A stretch of DNA of 64,000 nucleotides from Ahrensia sp. (GTDB taxonomy: Bacteria > Pseudomonadota > Alphaproteobacteria > Rhizobiales > Rhizobiaceae), in contig JAPPOQ010000012.1 in the NCBI GenBank assembly GCA_028817895.1, positions 124,001-188,000 of the forward strand, in the 5' to 3' direction. Below the pieces are notes generated by a model. That model saw only the letters and a program-made list of their open reading frames with translations. It was not told the origin of the DNA and did not search any database. This document shows, piece by piece, positions 55,840 through 64,000 of the stretch (its first letter is position 1; each line of letters starts with the position of its first letter). The position numbers and the translations under genes are program-made.

Positions 55840-56664
55840 ATGGTCGATTTGCCGCAAAGTGATACGCTGGACCTTGAACAGCATGACGGTTGGTTGACCG
55901 TCTGGTTCAACTCCCCGCAAGAAAACCGCAACGCCTTGACCAGCGAGAGAAGTGACGCTCTCTTGGACCTGTGCGGTGTGCTTCAGAGCGCCCGCGACAT
56001 ACGCGGCGTGACGTTTCGCGGCCGTGGAGGCGTGTTCTGCGCTGGCGGCGATCTCAAAAGCTTCCGCAAAGCTGCAAGCGGGGAAAGCAATCGAACGGAC
56101 ACGCTGGCCATGAGCCGAAGTGCAGGCGGGCTGTATGAAGCCATCAACACATTGCCGCAGATCACGGTGATGGCGCTGGAGGGCCCCTGCGTCGCGGGCG
56201 GCATGGGGATTGCGAGTTGCGGCGATGTCGTGATTGCGGAACGCGAGACACGTTTTTCTCTGACAGAGGTTCGCATCGGACTGGCTCCCGCTCAGATTGC
56301 GCCCTTTCTCATCGCCCGGATCGGTATGGCCTCCATGCGTCGCCTCGCATTGACCGGAGCGATGTTCGACGCACAGGAAGCGCGACATATCGGTCTTGTC
56401 GATACGGTGGTCGATGGAGCAGAGGCGCTCAATGATGCGGTTGCTGATGTCATTCTGCAAACATCAGACAACGCCCCGAATGCGGTTGCTGCGACGAAAT
56501 CGCTGCTGCTTTCTCTGCCGGGCATGAACCGCGAAGATCAGATCAATGCGGCGGCAGCGACGTTTACCGATTGCATGTTCAGTGCGGAGGGCCGTGAAGG
56601 CCTCACCGCCTTTGCGCAGAAGCGAAAGCCCAATTGGGCTTTGCCAAAAGAGGGGGCAGGCTGA
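55840..56664 (+). CDS. Enoyl-CoA hydratase/isomerase family protein
   Basis: Crotonase-fold protein of 274 residues, between the two carboxylase subunits as AtuE and LiuC are. The oxyanion-hole segments are GRGGVFCAGGDLKSFRKAA and EGPCVAGGMGIASCGDVVIA, and the catalytic acidic position is in FSLTEVRIGLAPAQIAP. The likely step is hydration of the carboxylated 3-methylglutaconyl-type product. ATG 55840 has AGGA 7 nt upstream; a GTG at 55834 overlaps the upstream stop. Confidence 0.88.
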   Translation: MVDLPQSDTLDLEQHDGWLTVWFNSPQENRNALTSERSDALLDLCGVLQSARDIRGVTFRGRGGVFCAGGDLKSFRKAASGESNRTDTLAMSRSAGGLYEAINTLPQITVMALEGPCVAGGMGIASCGDVVIAERETRFSLTEVRIGLAPAQIAPFLIARIGMASMRRLALTGAMFDAQEARHIGLVDTVVDGAEALNDAVADVILQTSDNAPNAVAATKSLLLSLPGMNREDQINAAAATFTDCMFSAEGREGLTAFAQKRKPNWALPKEGAG

Positions 56665-58646
56665 TGCGCAGTGTTCTGGTTGCCAACAGGGGCGAAATCG
56701 CCTGCCGTGTGATGCGTACCGTCCAGGCGCAGGGCCTGCGCGCCATCGCCGTTTACTCGCAGGCCGATGCGCAGTCGCCTCACGTCAAGATGGCCGATGA
56801 ATCTGTCTGCATCGGTCCGCCTCCGGTTGGCGAGAGTTACCTTGATATGGACGCGATATTGGAGGCTGCACGCAAAACGGGGGCAGATGCCATCCATCCA
56901 GGCTACGGGTTTCTGTCAGAAAACGCTGATTTCGCGCGTGCCTGCAAAGAGGCGGGCATCATTTTTATCGGGCCGCCTGCCGCCGCCATCGATGCCATGG
57001 GCAACAAGGCGCAGGCCAAGCGTTTGATGATCGCCGCCAATGTGCCTTGCGTTCCCGGCTATGAGGGCGAGGACCAGGCGCAAGAGCGCTTCACCGCGGC
57101 GGCAAATGAGATCGGCTACCCTGTGATGGTGAAAGCCGCAGCCGGTGGTGGCGGGCGCGGCATGCGCCTTGTTCACAGCGCCGACAAGTTGGAAGAAGCC
57201 CTGAAGACCGCCAGGTCTGAAGCGCAGAATGCGTTCGGGTCCGGCGAGTTGATTTTGGAAAAAGCGATCCTGCGCCCGCGTCATGTGGAAGTGCAGGTCT
57301 TCGCCGACGCGCATGGAAACTGCATCCATCTGAATGAACGCGACTGTTCGGTTCAACGGCGCCACCAGAAGGTGGTAGAAGAAGCGCCTTGCCCCGTTTT
57401 GACCACCAAACTGCGCGACGCCATGGGCCAGGCCGCAGTCGATGCCGCAAGGGCCATCGATTATCGCGGCGCCGGTACGGTGGAGTTTCTGCTGGGCGAT
57501 GATGGTGGGTTCTATTTTCTGGAGATGAACACGCGATTGCAGGTCGAACATCCTGTGACCGAAATGATCACGGGACTCGATCTGGTTGCGCTTCAATTGC
57601 AGGTTGCTCGCGGTGAGCCGCTCGGCTTTGAACAGGGCAATGTCGCTCTGAGCGGGCACGCCATCGAAGTGCGGCTGTATGCTGAAGACGCAACTCAGGA
57701 CTTTCTGCCAAGCACTGGCGATATTGTTCTGTGGGACAAACCCGCCATCGCGCGTACCGATGATGGCATCGAAACCGGTGGCAGCGTCTCGCCCTTTTAC
57801 GACCCGATGCTGGCAAAGATCGTCACGCATGGCGAGACACGCGATATCGCCCGGCTTAAACTCATCCGTGCTCTTGGCGAATCCGCCCTGTTCGGCCCGC
57901 AGACAAACCGCGATTTTCTGATCGCATGTCTCGAACGCGAAGATTTTGCGAACGGCGCTGCGACCACTGCTTTCATTGCAGAGAACTTCCCAGAGGGCTT
58001 TGCTGCAGAGACAGCAGGTGCAGATGTGATCGCGGTGGCCGCCGCCACACGACTTATCGATCTGCGTGACGCCTCCATCGCACGGGCCGGGCAAGTTTCT
58101 GGCGTGTTGATGAACTGGTCGAGCACCGGCTCTCTGAAATCTGCCCTCACCCTTTCAGCAAACGGTCACAACCATGATCTTGTCATTGAGGATACAGGCG
58201 AGGGCTGGCGGGTTGCGGGGCTGGCGGATGAGCCGATTGAAGTCGCACTGATTGCGCGCGAGGCGCATCGCTTTCGCTTTCGCGTGGCAGGCAAGATGCT
58301 GGACATTACCGCCTGCACTGACGGACAGGACATCCACATCAGCGGCCAACGGCACACTTTCCGCTTTTCTGACATCACCGGAGGAGCGGCACTGACGGAT
58401 ACCGGATTGTCAGCCAATACCGTGGTCGCACCGATGCACGGTCGCCTTGCCAACATTCATGTTGCTGTTGGTGATACGGTCTCAAAGGGTCAGACCGTCG
58501 CTGTGCTGGAGGCAATGAAGATGCAACACCAGCTGGACTGTCAGATGGACGGCAAGATATCGGCTATACATGCGCAGATCGATGCGCAAGTGAGCGCTGA
58601 TGATGTGCTGATCGAAATCGAAGATGATGATGCAACAGGCGGCTGA
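56664..58646 (+). CDS. Acyl-CoA carboxylase alpha subunit (biotin carboxylase plus BCCP)
   Basis: Biotin-dependent carboxylase of 660 residues. The biotin carboxylase domain (about 1-445) has SVLVANRGEIACRVMRTVQ, the ATP-grasp glycine loop AAAGGGGRGMRLVHS and FLEMNTRLQVEHPVTEMITG. The C-terminal BCCP has the biotinylation site AMKM (VAVLEAMKMQHQL). Start ATG 56664 overlaps the hydratase stop. It is the partner of the beta subunit; together they would carboxylate an unsaturated acyl-CoA. Confidence 0.93.
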   Translation: MRSVLVANRGEIACRVMRTVQAQGLRAIAVYSQADAQSPHVKMADESVCIGPPPVGESYLDMDAILEAARKTGADAIHPGYGFLSENADFARACKEAGIIFIGPPAAAIDAMGNKAQAKRLMIAANVPCVPGYEGEDQAQERFTAAANEIGYPVMVKAAAGGGGRGMRLVHSADKLEEALKTARSEAQNAFGSGELILEKAILRPRHVEVQVFADAHGNCIHLNERDCSVQRRHQKVVEEAPCPVLTTKLRDAMGQAAVDAARAIDYRGAGTVEFLLGDDGGFYFLEMNTRLQVEHPVTEMITGLDLVALQLQVARGEPLGFEQGNVALSGHAIEVRLYAEDATQDFLPSTGDIVLWDKPAIARTDDGIETGGSVSPFYDPMLAKIVTHGETRDIARLKLIRALGESALFGPQTNRDFLIACLEREDFANGAATTAFIAENFPEGFAAETAGADVIAVAAATRLIDLRDASIARAGQVSGVLMNWSSTGSLKSALTLSANGHNHDLVIEDTGEGWRVAGLADEPIEVALIAREAHRFRFRVAGKMLDITACTDGQDIHISGQRHTFRFSDITGGAALTDTGLSANTVVAPMHGRLANIHVAVGDTVSKGQTVAVLEAMKMQHQLDCQMDGKISAIHAQIDAQVSADDVLIEIEDDDATGG

Positions 58647-59421
58647 TTTCGGTGAAGAGGTTGAGGCACTCCATGCGCTCGTCTCCAAGCTCTCATCCAA
58701 TGACTTCGAACGACCCAGCGCCTTCAAGAGCTGGACCACCAACGATGTTCTGGTTCATCTCCATTATTGGAACATCGCTGCGGACGCCTCGCTGACCGAT
58801 CCGGACCGTCTCATGCAGATGGTTTCGGGCGTGATGAGTGCGCCAAGCATGCGTGCTCACGAAAATGCTGAGATTGCGGAACGCGGGCCGGAGCTTCTGT
58901 CAGCCTGGCATGAACTCGCGACAGATATGGCAAAGCGCTGGAGCAATCTCGACCCAAAGATGCGCGTGAAATGGGCCGGGCCGGACATGTCCGTCCGCTC
59001 GTCAATGACCGCAAGACAGATGGAGCATTGGGCACACGGGCAGGAGCTGTTCGACCTCTTTGGTGTTGAACGCCAAAACACCGACCGCATCCGCAACATC
59101 GTGGTTCTGGGTGTGAACACATTTGGCTGGACGTTCAAGCTGCGCGGAGAAGAGCCGCCCGGCGACATGCCAAGCCTCTCGCTCACGGCACCATCTGGCG
59201 CAGTCTGGACCTATGGCGACAGTACGACCGACTGCATTGAAGGCAGCGCGGTGGAGTTTTGTCAGGTTGTCACCCAGACACGGAACATTGCAGACACCAA
59301 ACTACGCGTCTCCGGTCCCGTCGCGGAAAGCTGGATGGCAAAGGCGCAATGCTTTGCTGGGAAGCCTGAAACACCGCCCGAGCCCGGAACGCGGAGGATT
59401 GAAGCCGTAACGACTCAGTAG
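58624..59421 (+). CDS. TIGR03084-like DinB/mycothiol-transferase-fold protein
   Basis: Protein of 265 residues with a DinB-like N-terminal four-helix bundle. Candidate metal-binding residues are in TTNDVLVHLHYWNIAADASL and RQMEHWAHGQELFDLFG. It has the later SCP2-like half, with LSLTAPSGAVWTYGDSTTDC. The three ATGs at 58624-58632 overlap the carboxylase stop by 23 bp, so it is part of the operon. Related proteins in actinobacteria often sit beside AtuA and acyl-CoA carboxylase genes. No reaction is known to me. Confidence 0.75.
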   Translation: MMMQQAADFGEEVEALHALVSKLSSNDFERPSAFKSWTTNDVLVHLHYWNIAADASLTDPDRLMQMVSGVMSAPSMRAHENAEIAERGPELLSAWHELATDMAKRWSNLDPKMRVKWAGPDMSVRSSMTARQMEHWAHGQELFDLFGVERQNTDRIRNIVVLGVNTFGWTFKLRGEEPPGDMPSLSLTAPSGAVWTYGDSTTDCIEGSAVEFCQVVTQTRNIADTKLRVSGPVAESWMAKAQCFAGKPETPPEPGTRRIEAVTTQ

Positions 59422-60383
59422 CGAGCCAATTGTCGCTCCGCCTCATCGACCATGCGCGAGATAATCGCACCAGCGGGTTCGACTGTCTTGATCAGTCCGG
59501 CCGCCTCGCCAACAAAAGTGTTGGCGATGTCCATGTCCCCGTCGGACCAGGCTTGTCTCCATTTGGCGGCCTCGGCCTGCGCGTTTTTCAACAGACCTTC
59601 AATGTCATTGTGCCATCGATCGGTGAAAGCGTTCTTCAGAACCCGCGCCGTGTATCGATCCGGCCAATCGAGATGGCGGGCGATATCCATCACGCTGGAG
59701 CGGATCGTGTCATCGCCACTGGCAAGGCGGGCAGCCTCATGCATGTTGGGATGGACATCCGCCTCGTAACTGGCCCATAGGCGCGAACCGACGAGAACCC
59801 CATCAGCTCCGAGCATTAATGACGCGGCAAGCCCGCGACCATCTGCAATGCCGCCGGCAGCGCAAAGCAGCACGTCTGGGGCCGTCTTTGCCAACATGTC
59901 CGCCACTTCGGGCACCAGCGTCATGGTCGCGCGCGCTTCCCCATGCCCACCGGCCTCGCTCCCCTGCGCAACAATGACCGCCGCCCCACAATCAACTGCA
60001 TGGCGGGCATCATGCAGGGTTTGAACCTGGCAGATTAACGGAACTTCCGCGTCTGCAATTGTTTGCGCGTAAGGCTGCGGATCCCCAAAGGACAGGAACA
60101 AAGCCGCAGGCTGGCGGTCCAAAACTGCATCGAGAAGATCGGGGGATGCTTCCAGTGCCGCCGACAAGTTCCAGGTGATGAAACCAAAACCGACCACTGC
60201 ATTTCCAGCAGCCGTGAACTGTGTATCCACCCATCCGCGATCACCGTAGGCTCCGCCGATCAGGCCTAGCCCGCCAGCGTTGGTTACAGCGGAAGCAAGG
60301 CGTCCCCCAGCAGCGAAAGCCATCGGCGCACCGATGATGGGATGTTCTATCTCAAAGAATTCCGTGAGGCGTGTCTTGATCAT
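59415..60383 (-). CDS. Nitronate monooxygenase-like (NPD family) flavoprotein
   Basis: FMN-dependent TIM-barrel protein of 322 residues. Conserved blocks are EHPIIGAPMAFAAGGRLASA, NAGGLGLIGGAYGDRGWVD, CGAAVIVAQGSEAGGHGEAR with the family catalytic His, and LLCAAGGIADGRGLAASLML. It may oxidise nitronates or reduce enoyl-type substrates. Its 3' end overlaps the TIGR03084-like gene by 7 bp, tail to tail. It lies 47 bp downstream of tadC on the same strand but the link is unclear. Confidence 0.9.
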   Translation of the reverse strand: MIKTRLTEFFEIEHPIIGAPMAFAAGGRLASAVTNAGGLGLIGGAYGDRGWVDTQFTAAGNAVVGFGFITWNLSAALEASPDLLDAVLDRQPAALFLSFGDPQPYAQTIADAEVPLICQVQTLHDARHAVDCGAAVIVAQGSEAGGHGEARATMTLVPEVADMLAKTAPDVLLCAAGGIADGRGLAASLMLGADGVLVGSRLWASYEADVHPNMHEAARLASGDDTIRSSVMDIARHLDWPDRYTARVLKNAFTDRWHNDIEGLLKNAQAEAAKWRQAWSDGDMDIANTFVGEAAGLIKTVEPAGAIISRMVDEAERQLARY

Positions 60384-60430
60384 GAACCACAGTCACGTCA
60401 TCGGCGATGGCAGCACTGTGCACTGTCAGC

Positions 60431-61426
60431 CTACAGATTGGAACTGCCAAAGATATCCAAAGTGCGGATTACGGCTGGAGCCAGAATGACACAGAACAGG
60501 ACCGGCAGGAAGCACAGCATCATCGGGACGGTGAGCTTCGGTGGCAGCGCGGCCGCCTTCTTCTCCGCCAGATTCATACGCATATCGCGATTTTCCTGAC
60601 TAAGCACGCGAAGGGCGTCAGCCAGCGGGGTGCCATATTTTTCGGCCTGGATCAGCGAGAGCGTGACATTCTTGACCGATTCAAGACCGGTCCTTTTGGT
60701 CAAATTCTCATAGGCCTTGCGCCGTTCCGACAGAAAGGAAAGTTCCGCCGTCGTCAGCGAAAGTTCTTCCGCCAAAGCGATGGATTGAGACCCGATCTCG
60801 GTGGCAACCTTTCTAAATGCTGCCTCAATCGACATGCCCGATTCAACACAGATGAGGGTCAGGTCAAGCGCATCCGGCCATGCCTGCGTTATTGAAAGCT
60901 GGCGCGATTTCAACCGATTGTTGAGATAGAGCACCGGCAAATAGAAGCCGAGCCCACCAGCCACAATACAAAACAGTAACTTGCGCAAATTGTCCGCTTC
61001 GATAGGGACGAGCACAAATATGTAAAGCGCGCACAGGCCACCGAGTACGAAGGGCAGAAGCAGGCGCAGACCGAGAAAAACAAACAGCGGAGCAGGACCG
61101 CGAAAGCCGGCCTGAACCAATGTTTCTTCCGTCTTTTCATCTGCAAGTGCTGTGCGAAGATTCAACCCGTCCACGACGGTCTTCAGAAGCGCTCCGGGTT
61201 CGCGTCTGCTTGCCCGTCCGCGGCCTTTGATCTTGTCATCCTTAAGCCGCTGCCGTTCATTGGCACGGAGCTTTTCACGCTCAAGCGCAACGCTTTTCAT
61301 ACGAGAACTCAGTCGATCCTTTGAAAAGAACGGAATGATAAGCGTCAGGATGGTGGCGAAGACCGCTATCGACGTCGCACCTGCGACCAGATGCTCGGCT
61401 TGCAGAAGGGTGGTCAGAAAATCCAT
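60431..61426 (-). CDS. tadC: Type II secretion system F family protein TadC
   Basis: Inner-membrane platform protein of the Tad/Flp pilus, 331 residues, with a T2SSF domain (about 165-290; MSIEAAFRKVATEIGSQSIA and RRKAYENLTKRTGLESVKNV) flanked by hydrophobic helices (LLLPFVLGGLCALYIFVLV). It lies 12 bp downstream of tadB. In Agrobacterium and Caulobacter a tadD-type gene follows; here a nitronate monooxygenase-like gene does. Confidence 0.93.
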   Translation of the reverse strand: MDFLTTLLQAEHLVAGATSIAVFATILTLIIPFFSKDRLSSRMKSVALEREKLRANERQRLKDDKIKGRGRASRREPGALLKTVVDGLNLRTALADEKTEETLVQAGFRGPAPLFVFLGLRLLLPFVLGGLCALYIFVLVPIEADNLRKLLFCIVAGGLGFYLPVLYLNNRLKSRQLSITQAWPDALDLTLICVESGMSIEAAFRKVATEIGSQSIALAEELSLTTAELSFLSERRKAYENLTKRTGLESVKNVTLSLIQAEKYGTPLADALRVLSQENRDMRMNLAEKKAAALPPKLTVPMMLCFLPVLFCVILAPAVIRTLDIFGSSNL

Positions 61427-61438
61427 GGGAACACCCGA

Positions 61439-62440
61439 TCAGAATTTGAAGTTGATCATTCGGCGCATGATGATGATGCCGAAGAACATCGACAAAGCGC
61501 AGAAGAACAGCACTTTGTGTCCACTGGTTTCAAAGAATAGCGGATCGAGATAACCCGGCGTCGAGAACCAGACGAGGATCGCAACGATGAATGGCAAGGA
61601 TCCGATGATGGCGGCAGATGCTTTTGCTTCCATCGAAACAGCCTGAATTTTGTCCGACATTTTGCGCCGTTCGCGTAGAACCTTCGACAAGTTCGCCAGG
61701 GCCTCCGAAAGGTTGCCGCCGGCAGAACTTTGAATGGTGATCACGATGGAGAAAAAATTCGTCTCCGATGTTGGCACAGCCTGATAGAGCCTGTCGCAGG
61801 CTTCGGGAATGGAGACACCAAGTTGCGTGGTTTCCACGAGCTTGCGAAACTCACCACGCACAGGCTCGGCTGTGTCATTGGCAATGATGCGCATGCAGTC
61901 ATTGAGTGGCAGGCCGGAACGAATGCCGCGCACGATGATGTCGATGGCATTGGGAAAGGCGAGAATAAATGCACGCAGCCGACGTTTGCGCTTGAAGTTG
62001 ACGAACCAGCGCGGCAGGCCAAAACCGCCAACAAATCCGAGGGCCAGAGCGAAGAGCGGACTTCCAGATTGTAGGAATGCGATGAAAGCGATGACGAGGC
62101 CAATGACCATCGAGATTAGAATGAACTGCCGCATATTGATGGACAGCCCGGCCTGGACGAGGCGCTGCGGCATTGGCGGATCTTCGACACGGCGCCCTTT
62201 CTTGCGCTGCTCCTCGACATTTTTGAGAGCATCCTGGCGCTGTTTACGACGCTGCTTCTCGTCGATCTTCTTGCCGGTCTCCTTGATGCGAGCCCGCTTT
62301 GGCGTCTTCATCGTATTCACACGTCGCGTCCCGCGACGGTCGCGCATGATCGCGTTGTAGTAGAGAGCACCCAGAAGCGTGCCAACGGCCAGGGCCGCCA
62401 GAGCAACAGCAATTGCGATTGTGAGTGGAGTTGCGGTCAT
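61439..62440 (-). CDS. tadB: Type II secretion system F family protein TadB
   Basis: Inner-membrane protein of the Tad pilus, 333 residues. A first hydrophobic helix (IAIAVALAALAVGTLLGALY) is followed by a very basic segment (about 36-85, rich in Lys and Arg), then the T2SSF domain with DIIVRGIRSGLPLNDCMRII and SSAGGNLSEALANLSKVLRE. It sits 14 bp downstream of tadA and partners tadC. Confidence 0.94.
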   Translation of the reverse strand: MTATPLTIAIAVALAALAVGTLLGALYYNAIMRDRRGTRRVNTMKTPKRARIKETGKKIDEKQRRKQRQDALKNVEEQRKKGRRVEDPPMPQRLVQAGLSINMRQFILISMVIGLVIAFIAFLQSGSPLFALALGFVGGFGLPRWFVNFKRKRRLRAFILAFPNAIDIIVRGIRSGLPLNDCMRIIANDTAEPVRGEFRKLVETTQLGVSIPEACDRLYQAVPTSETNFFSIVITIQSSAGGNLSEALANLSKVLRERRKMSDKIQAVSMEAKASAAIIGSLPFIVAILVWFSTPGYLDPLFFETSGHKVLFFCALSMFFGIIIMRRMINFKF

Positions 62441-62454
62441 GGATGTCTTTCACC

Positions 62455-63996
62455 CTAGAATTCGGATGATTCCTCCTTCTCAGAGGCATCAAGCGCCCGC
62501 GCGAGCCGCTGCTCTTCGCTGTAGTAGCGGGCACGTTCCCACATTTTGGGACGACCGATCCCGGTGGACCGGTGTTCGCCAATGATGGTGCCGTCCTCGC
62601 GTTCGCCCTTGATGTCGTAGACAAAAACATCCTGAGTTATGACGACATCGCCCTCCATGCCGATCACTTCGGTGATGTGGGTGATACGACGCGACCCGTC
62701 ACGCAAACGTTTCGCCTGAATGATCACATCAACCGAACCGACGATGATTTCACGCACCGTCTTTTGCGGCAGGGAGTAGCCGCCCATGGCAATCATCGAT
62801 TCCATGCGCGACAAGCATTCGCGGGGGGAGTTGGAGTGAATTGTGCCCATGGAACCGTCATGGCCGGTGTTCATGGCTTGCAGAAGATCGAACACCTCCG
62901 GTCCGCGCACCTCACCCACGATGATGCGCTCGGGACGCATGCGCAGGCAGTTCTTGACGAGGTCACGCATTGTGATCGTTCCCTCGCCTTCCAAATTTGG
63001 CGGGCGGGTTTCAAGACGAACGACATGAGGTTGCTGCAATTGCAGTTCGGCCGAGTCCTCACATGTGATGATGCGCTCATCCTCATCGATGAAACTGGTC
63101 AGGCAGTTTAGTAATGTTGTCTTACCGGAGCCTGTGCCGCCTGAAATCACGACATTGCAGCGGACGCGGCCGACGATCTTGAGGATTTCGGCTCCCTCCG
63201 GGGAGATCGAGCCAAATCGAACGAGCTGATCAAGCGTCAGCTTGTCCTTCTTGAATTTCCTGATCGTCAGAGTCGGCCCATCCAGCGCAAGTGGAGGTGC
63301 GATAACGTTGACACGCGACCCGTCGGCAAGACGGGCGTCACAGATGGGTGAAGCTTCATCCACACGACGACCGACTTGCGACACGATGCGCTGACAAATG
63401 TTCATCAACTGATCATTGTCGCGGAACCGCACATTCGTCGTTTGCGTCTTACCGTTCACTTCGATATAGGTTTTGTCGGCACCATTGACCATGATATCGG
63501 CAATGTCGTCACGCTCCAGCAGTGGTTCCAACGGACCATAGCCGAGAATGTCGTTGCAGATATCAGCCAGCAGTTCTTCCTGCTCGGAGATCGACATGAC
63601 GATCGATTTGATCGCGATGATGTCGTTGACGATATCGCGGATCTCTTCGCTGGCGCCGTTCTCGTCGAGCTGAGACAACTGCGACATGTCGATCGTGTCG
63701 ATCAAAGCCGAGAAGACCTCACCCTTGACGTCATAGTATTTGTCAGACTTGACCTTCACATCAGCGGGCGCAGGCTTGGACTCCGTATGCATGGGTGGCG
63801 CGGACGCTTCGACTTTCTGTGGCGTCAATGACTGACTGCCGTGATCACCATTCGACTTTGCATCAACGTCTTTGGCCGCGGTTTTGGTGTCCCCAGCCTC
63901 CTTTGAAAGCGTTGGTTCGCTTGAAATACCCGGCGGCATGGCCAGGGGCTTCCTACCATTGCCGTCGCTTGGTGTTCCGCTGCGTTTACCGAACAT
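62455..63996 (-). CDS. cpaF: Tad pilus ATPase TadA/CpaF
   Basis: Hexameric secretion ATPase of about 513 residues. Walker A is [20 protein letters not shown], preceded by [20 protein letters not shown] and [20 protein letters not shown]. The Asp box [20 protein letters not shown] and Walker B-type [14 protein letters not shown] are intact, as is [19 protein letters not shown]. The N-terminal about 90 residues are low complexity. Start ATG 63996 or GTG 63999, at the window edge; it appears complete but any upstream start is outside view. Confidence 0.95.
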   Translation of the reverse strand: MFGKRSGTPSDGNGRKPLAMPPGISSEPTLSKEAGDTKTAAKDVDAKSNGDHGSQSLTPQKVEASAPPMHTESKPAPADVKVKSDKYYDVKGEVFSALIDTIDMSQLSQLDENGASEEIRDIVNDIIAIKSIVMSISEQEELLADICNDILGYGPLEPLLERDDIADIMVNGADKTYIEVNGKTQTTNVRFRDNDQLMNICQRIVSQVGRRVDEASPICDARLADGSRVNVIAPPLALDGPTLTIRKFKKDKLTLDQLVRFGSISPEGAEILKIVGRVRCNVVISGGTGSGKTTLLNCLTSFIDEDERIITCEDSAELQLQQPHVVRLETRPPNLEGEGTITMRDLVKNCLRMRPERIIVGEVRGPEVFDLLQAMNTGHDGSMGTIHSNSPRECLSRMESMIAMGGYSLPQKTVREIIVGSVDVIIQAKRLRDGSRRITHITEVIGMEGDVVITQDVFVYDIKGEREDGTIIGEHRSTGIGRPKMWERARYYSEEQRLARALDASEKEESSEF

Positions 63997-64000
63997 CACT

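Noticed and set aside
56916-58094. 392-residue minus-strand frame
   Set aside because: Antisense to the biotin carboxylase subunit; no family features.

Overview
The window reads as chromosomal DNA of an alphaproteobacterium of the order Hyphomicrobiales (Rhizobiales). The clearest sign is the gene order phoH-miaB-plsC-fur/mur-rimI-tsaB-nfuA-usp-trpS on the minus strand (1-6413), which is common in this order. Further signs are a Fur protein of the Mur type without C-terminal CXXC zinc motifs, the pairs dapB-gpmA and ubiE-ubiB-coaBC, a SAM-II riboswitch in front of metA, and a rhizobial-style Pho box. TRAP and BMP uptake systems, a PhoX-type phosphatase and an acyl-CoA carboxylase cluster suggest a free-living, nutrient-scavenging heterotroph. 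Genus cannot be fixed from this sequence alone.

Layout. 1-6413: housekeeping block for RNA modification, Fe-S assembly and translation. 6414-6665: non-coding, with two GC-rich hairpins. 6666-13658: SDR, RmuC, an uncharacterised flavoprotein plus DUF2855 pair, an orphan BMP-family binding protein and glucokinase. 13831-21419: MsbA-like exporter, dapB, gpmA, ASCH protein, coaBC, ubiB, ubiE. 21558-24656: PhoX-like Tat phosphatase behind a Pho box, and an EamA exporter. 24747-28025: complete TRAP transporter. 28112-29144: likely defence or toxin-antitoxin unit made of a short terminator-ended RNA and an AbiF-type HEPN protein. 29176-34380: Sel1 protein, then a coupled di-heme peroxidase / PfkB kinase / FucI-like isomerase / Gfo-Idh operon. 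34386-37289: CoxE-like VWA protein, Phd-Doc module, and metA with its SAM-II riboswitch. 37346-48189: galactoside locus with KDPGal aldolase, KDGal kinase, GH36 alpha-galactosidase and a sugar ABC transporter on the minus strand; the transporter ATPase, two tiny membrane ORFs and a GH42 beta-galactosidase diverge on the plus strand. 48256-50304: two secreted cysteine-bearing paralogues flanking an antisense coiled-coil gene. 50318-52268: GIY-YIG-like protein and thymidine phosphorylase. 52413-59421: AtuA / carboxylase beta / enoyl-CoA hydratase / carboxylase alpha / TIGR03084 operon. 59415-63996: nitronate monooxygenase-like protein and tadC-tadB-tadA(cpaF).

How the parts work together. The galactoside genes import and hydrolyse alpha- and beta-galactosides and finish the De Ley-Doudoroff route (KDGal to KDPGal to pyruvate plus glyceraldehyde 3-phosphate); galactose dehydrogenase, lactonase, galactonate dehydratase and a regulator are not in the window. 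The carboxylase operon looks like a branched acyl-CoA or terpenoid degradation module whose acyl-CoA dehydrogenase lies elsewhere. The most unusual elements are the AbiF protein with its upstream RNA, the Phd operator embedded in the metA stop codon, and the peroxidase-sugar operon. I saw no tRNA or rRNA gene, CRISPR array, transposase or integrase.
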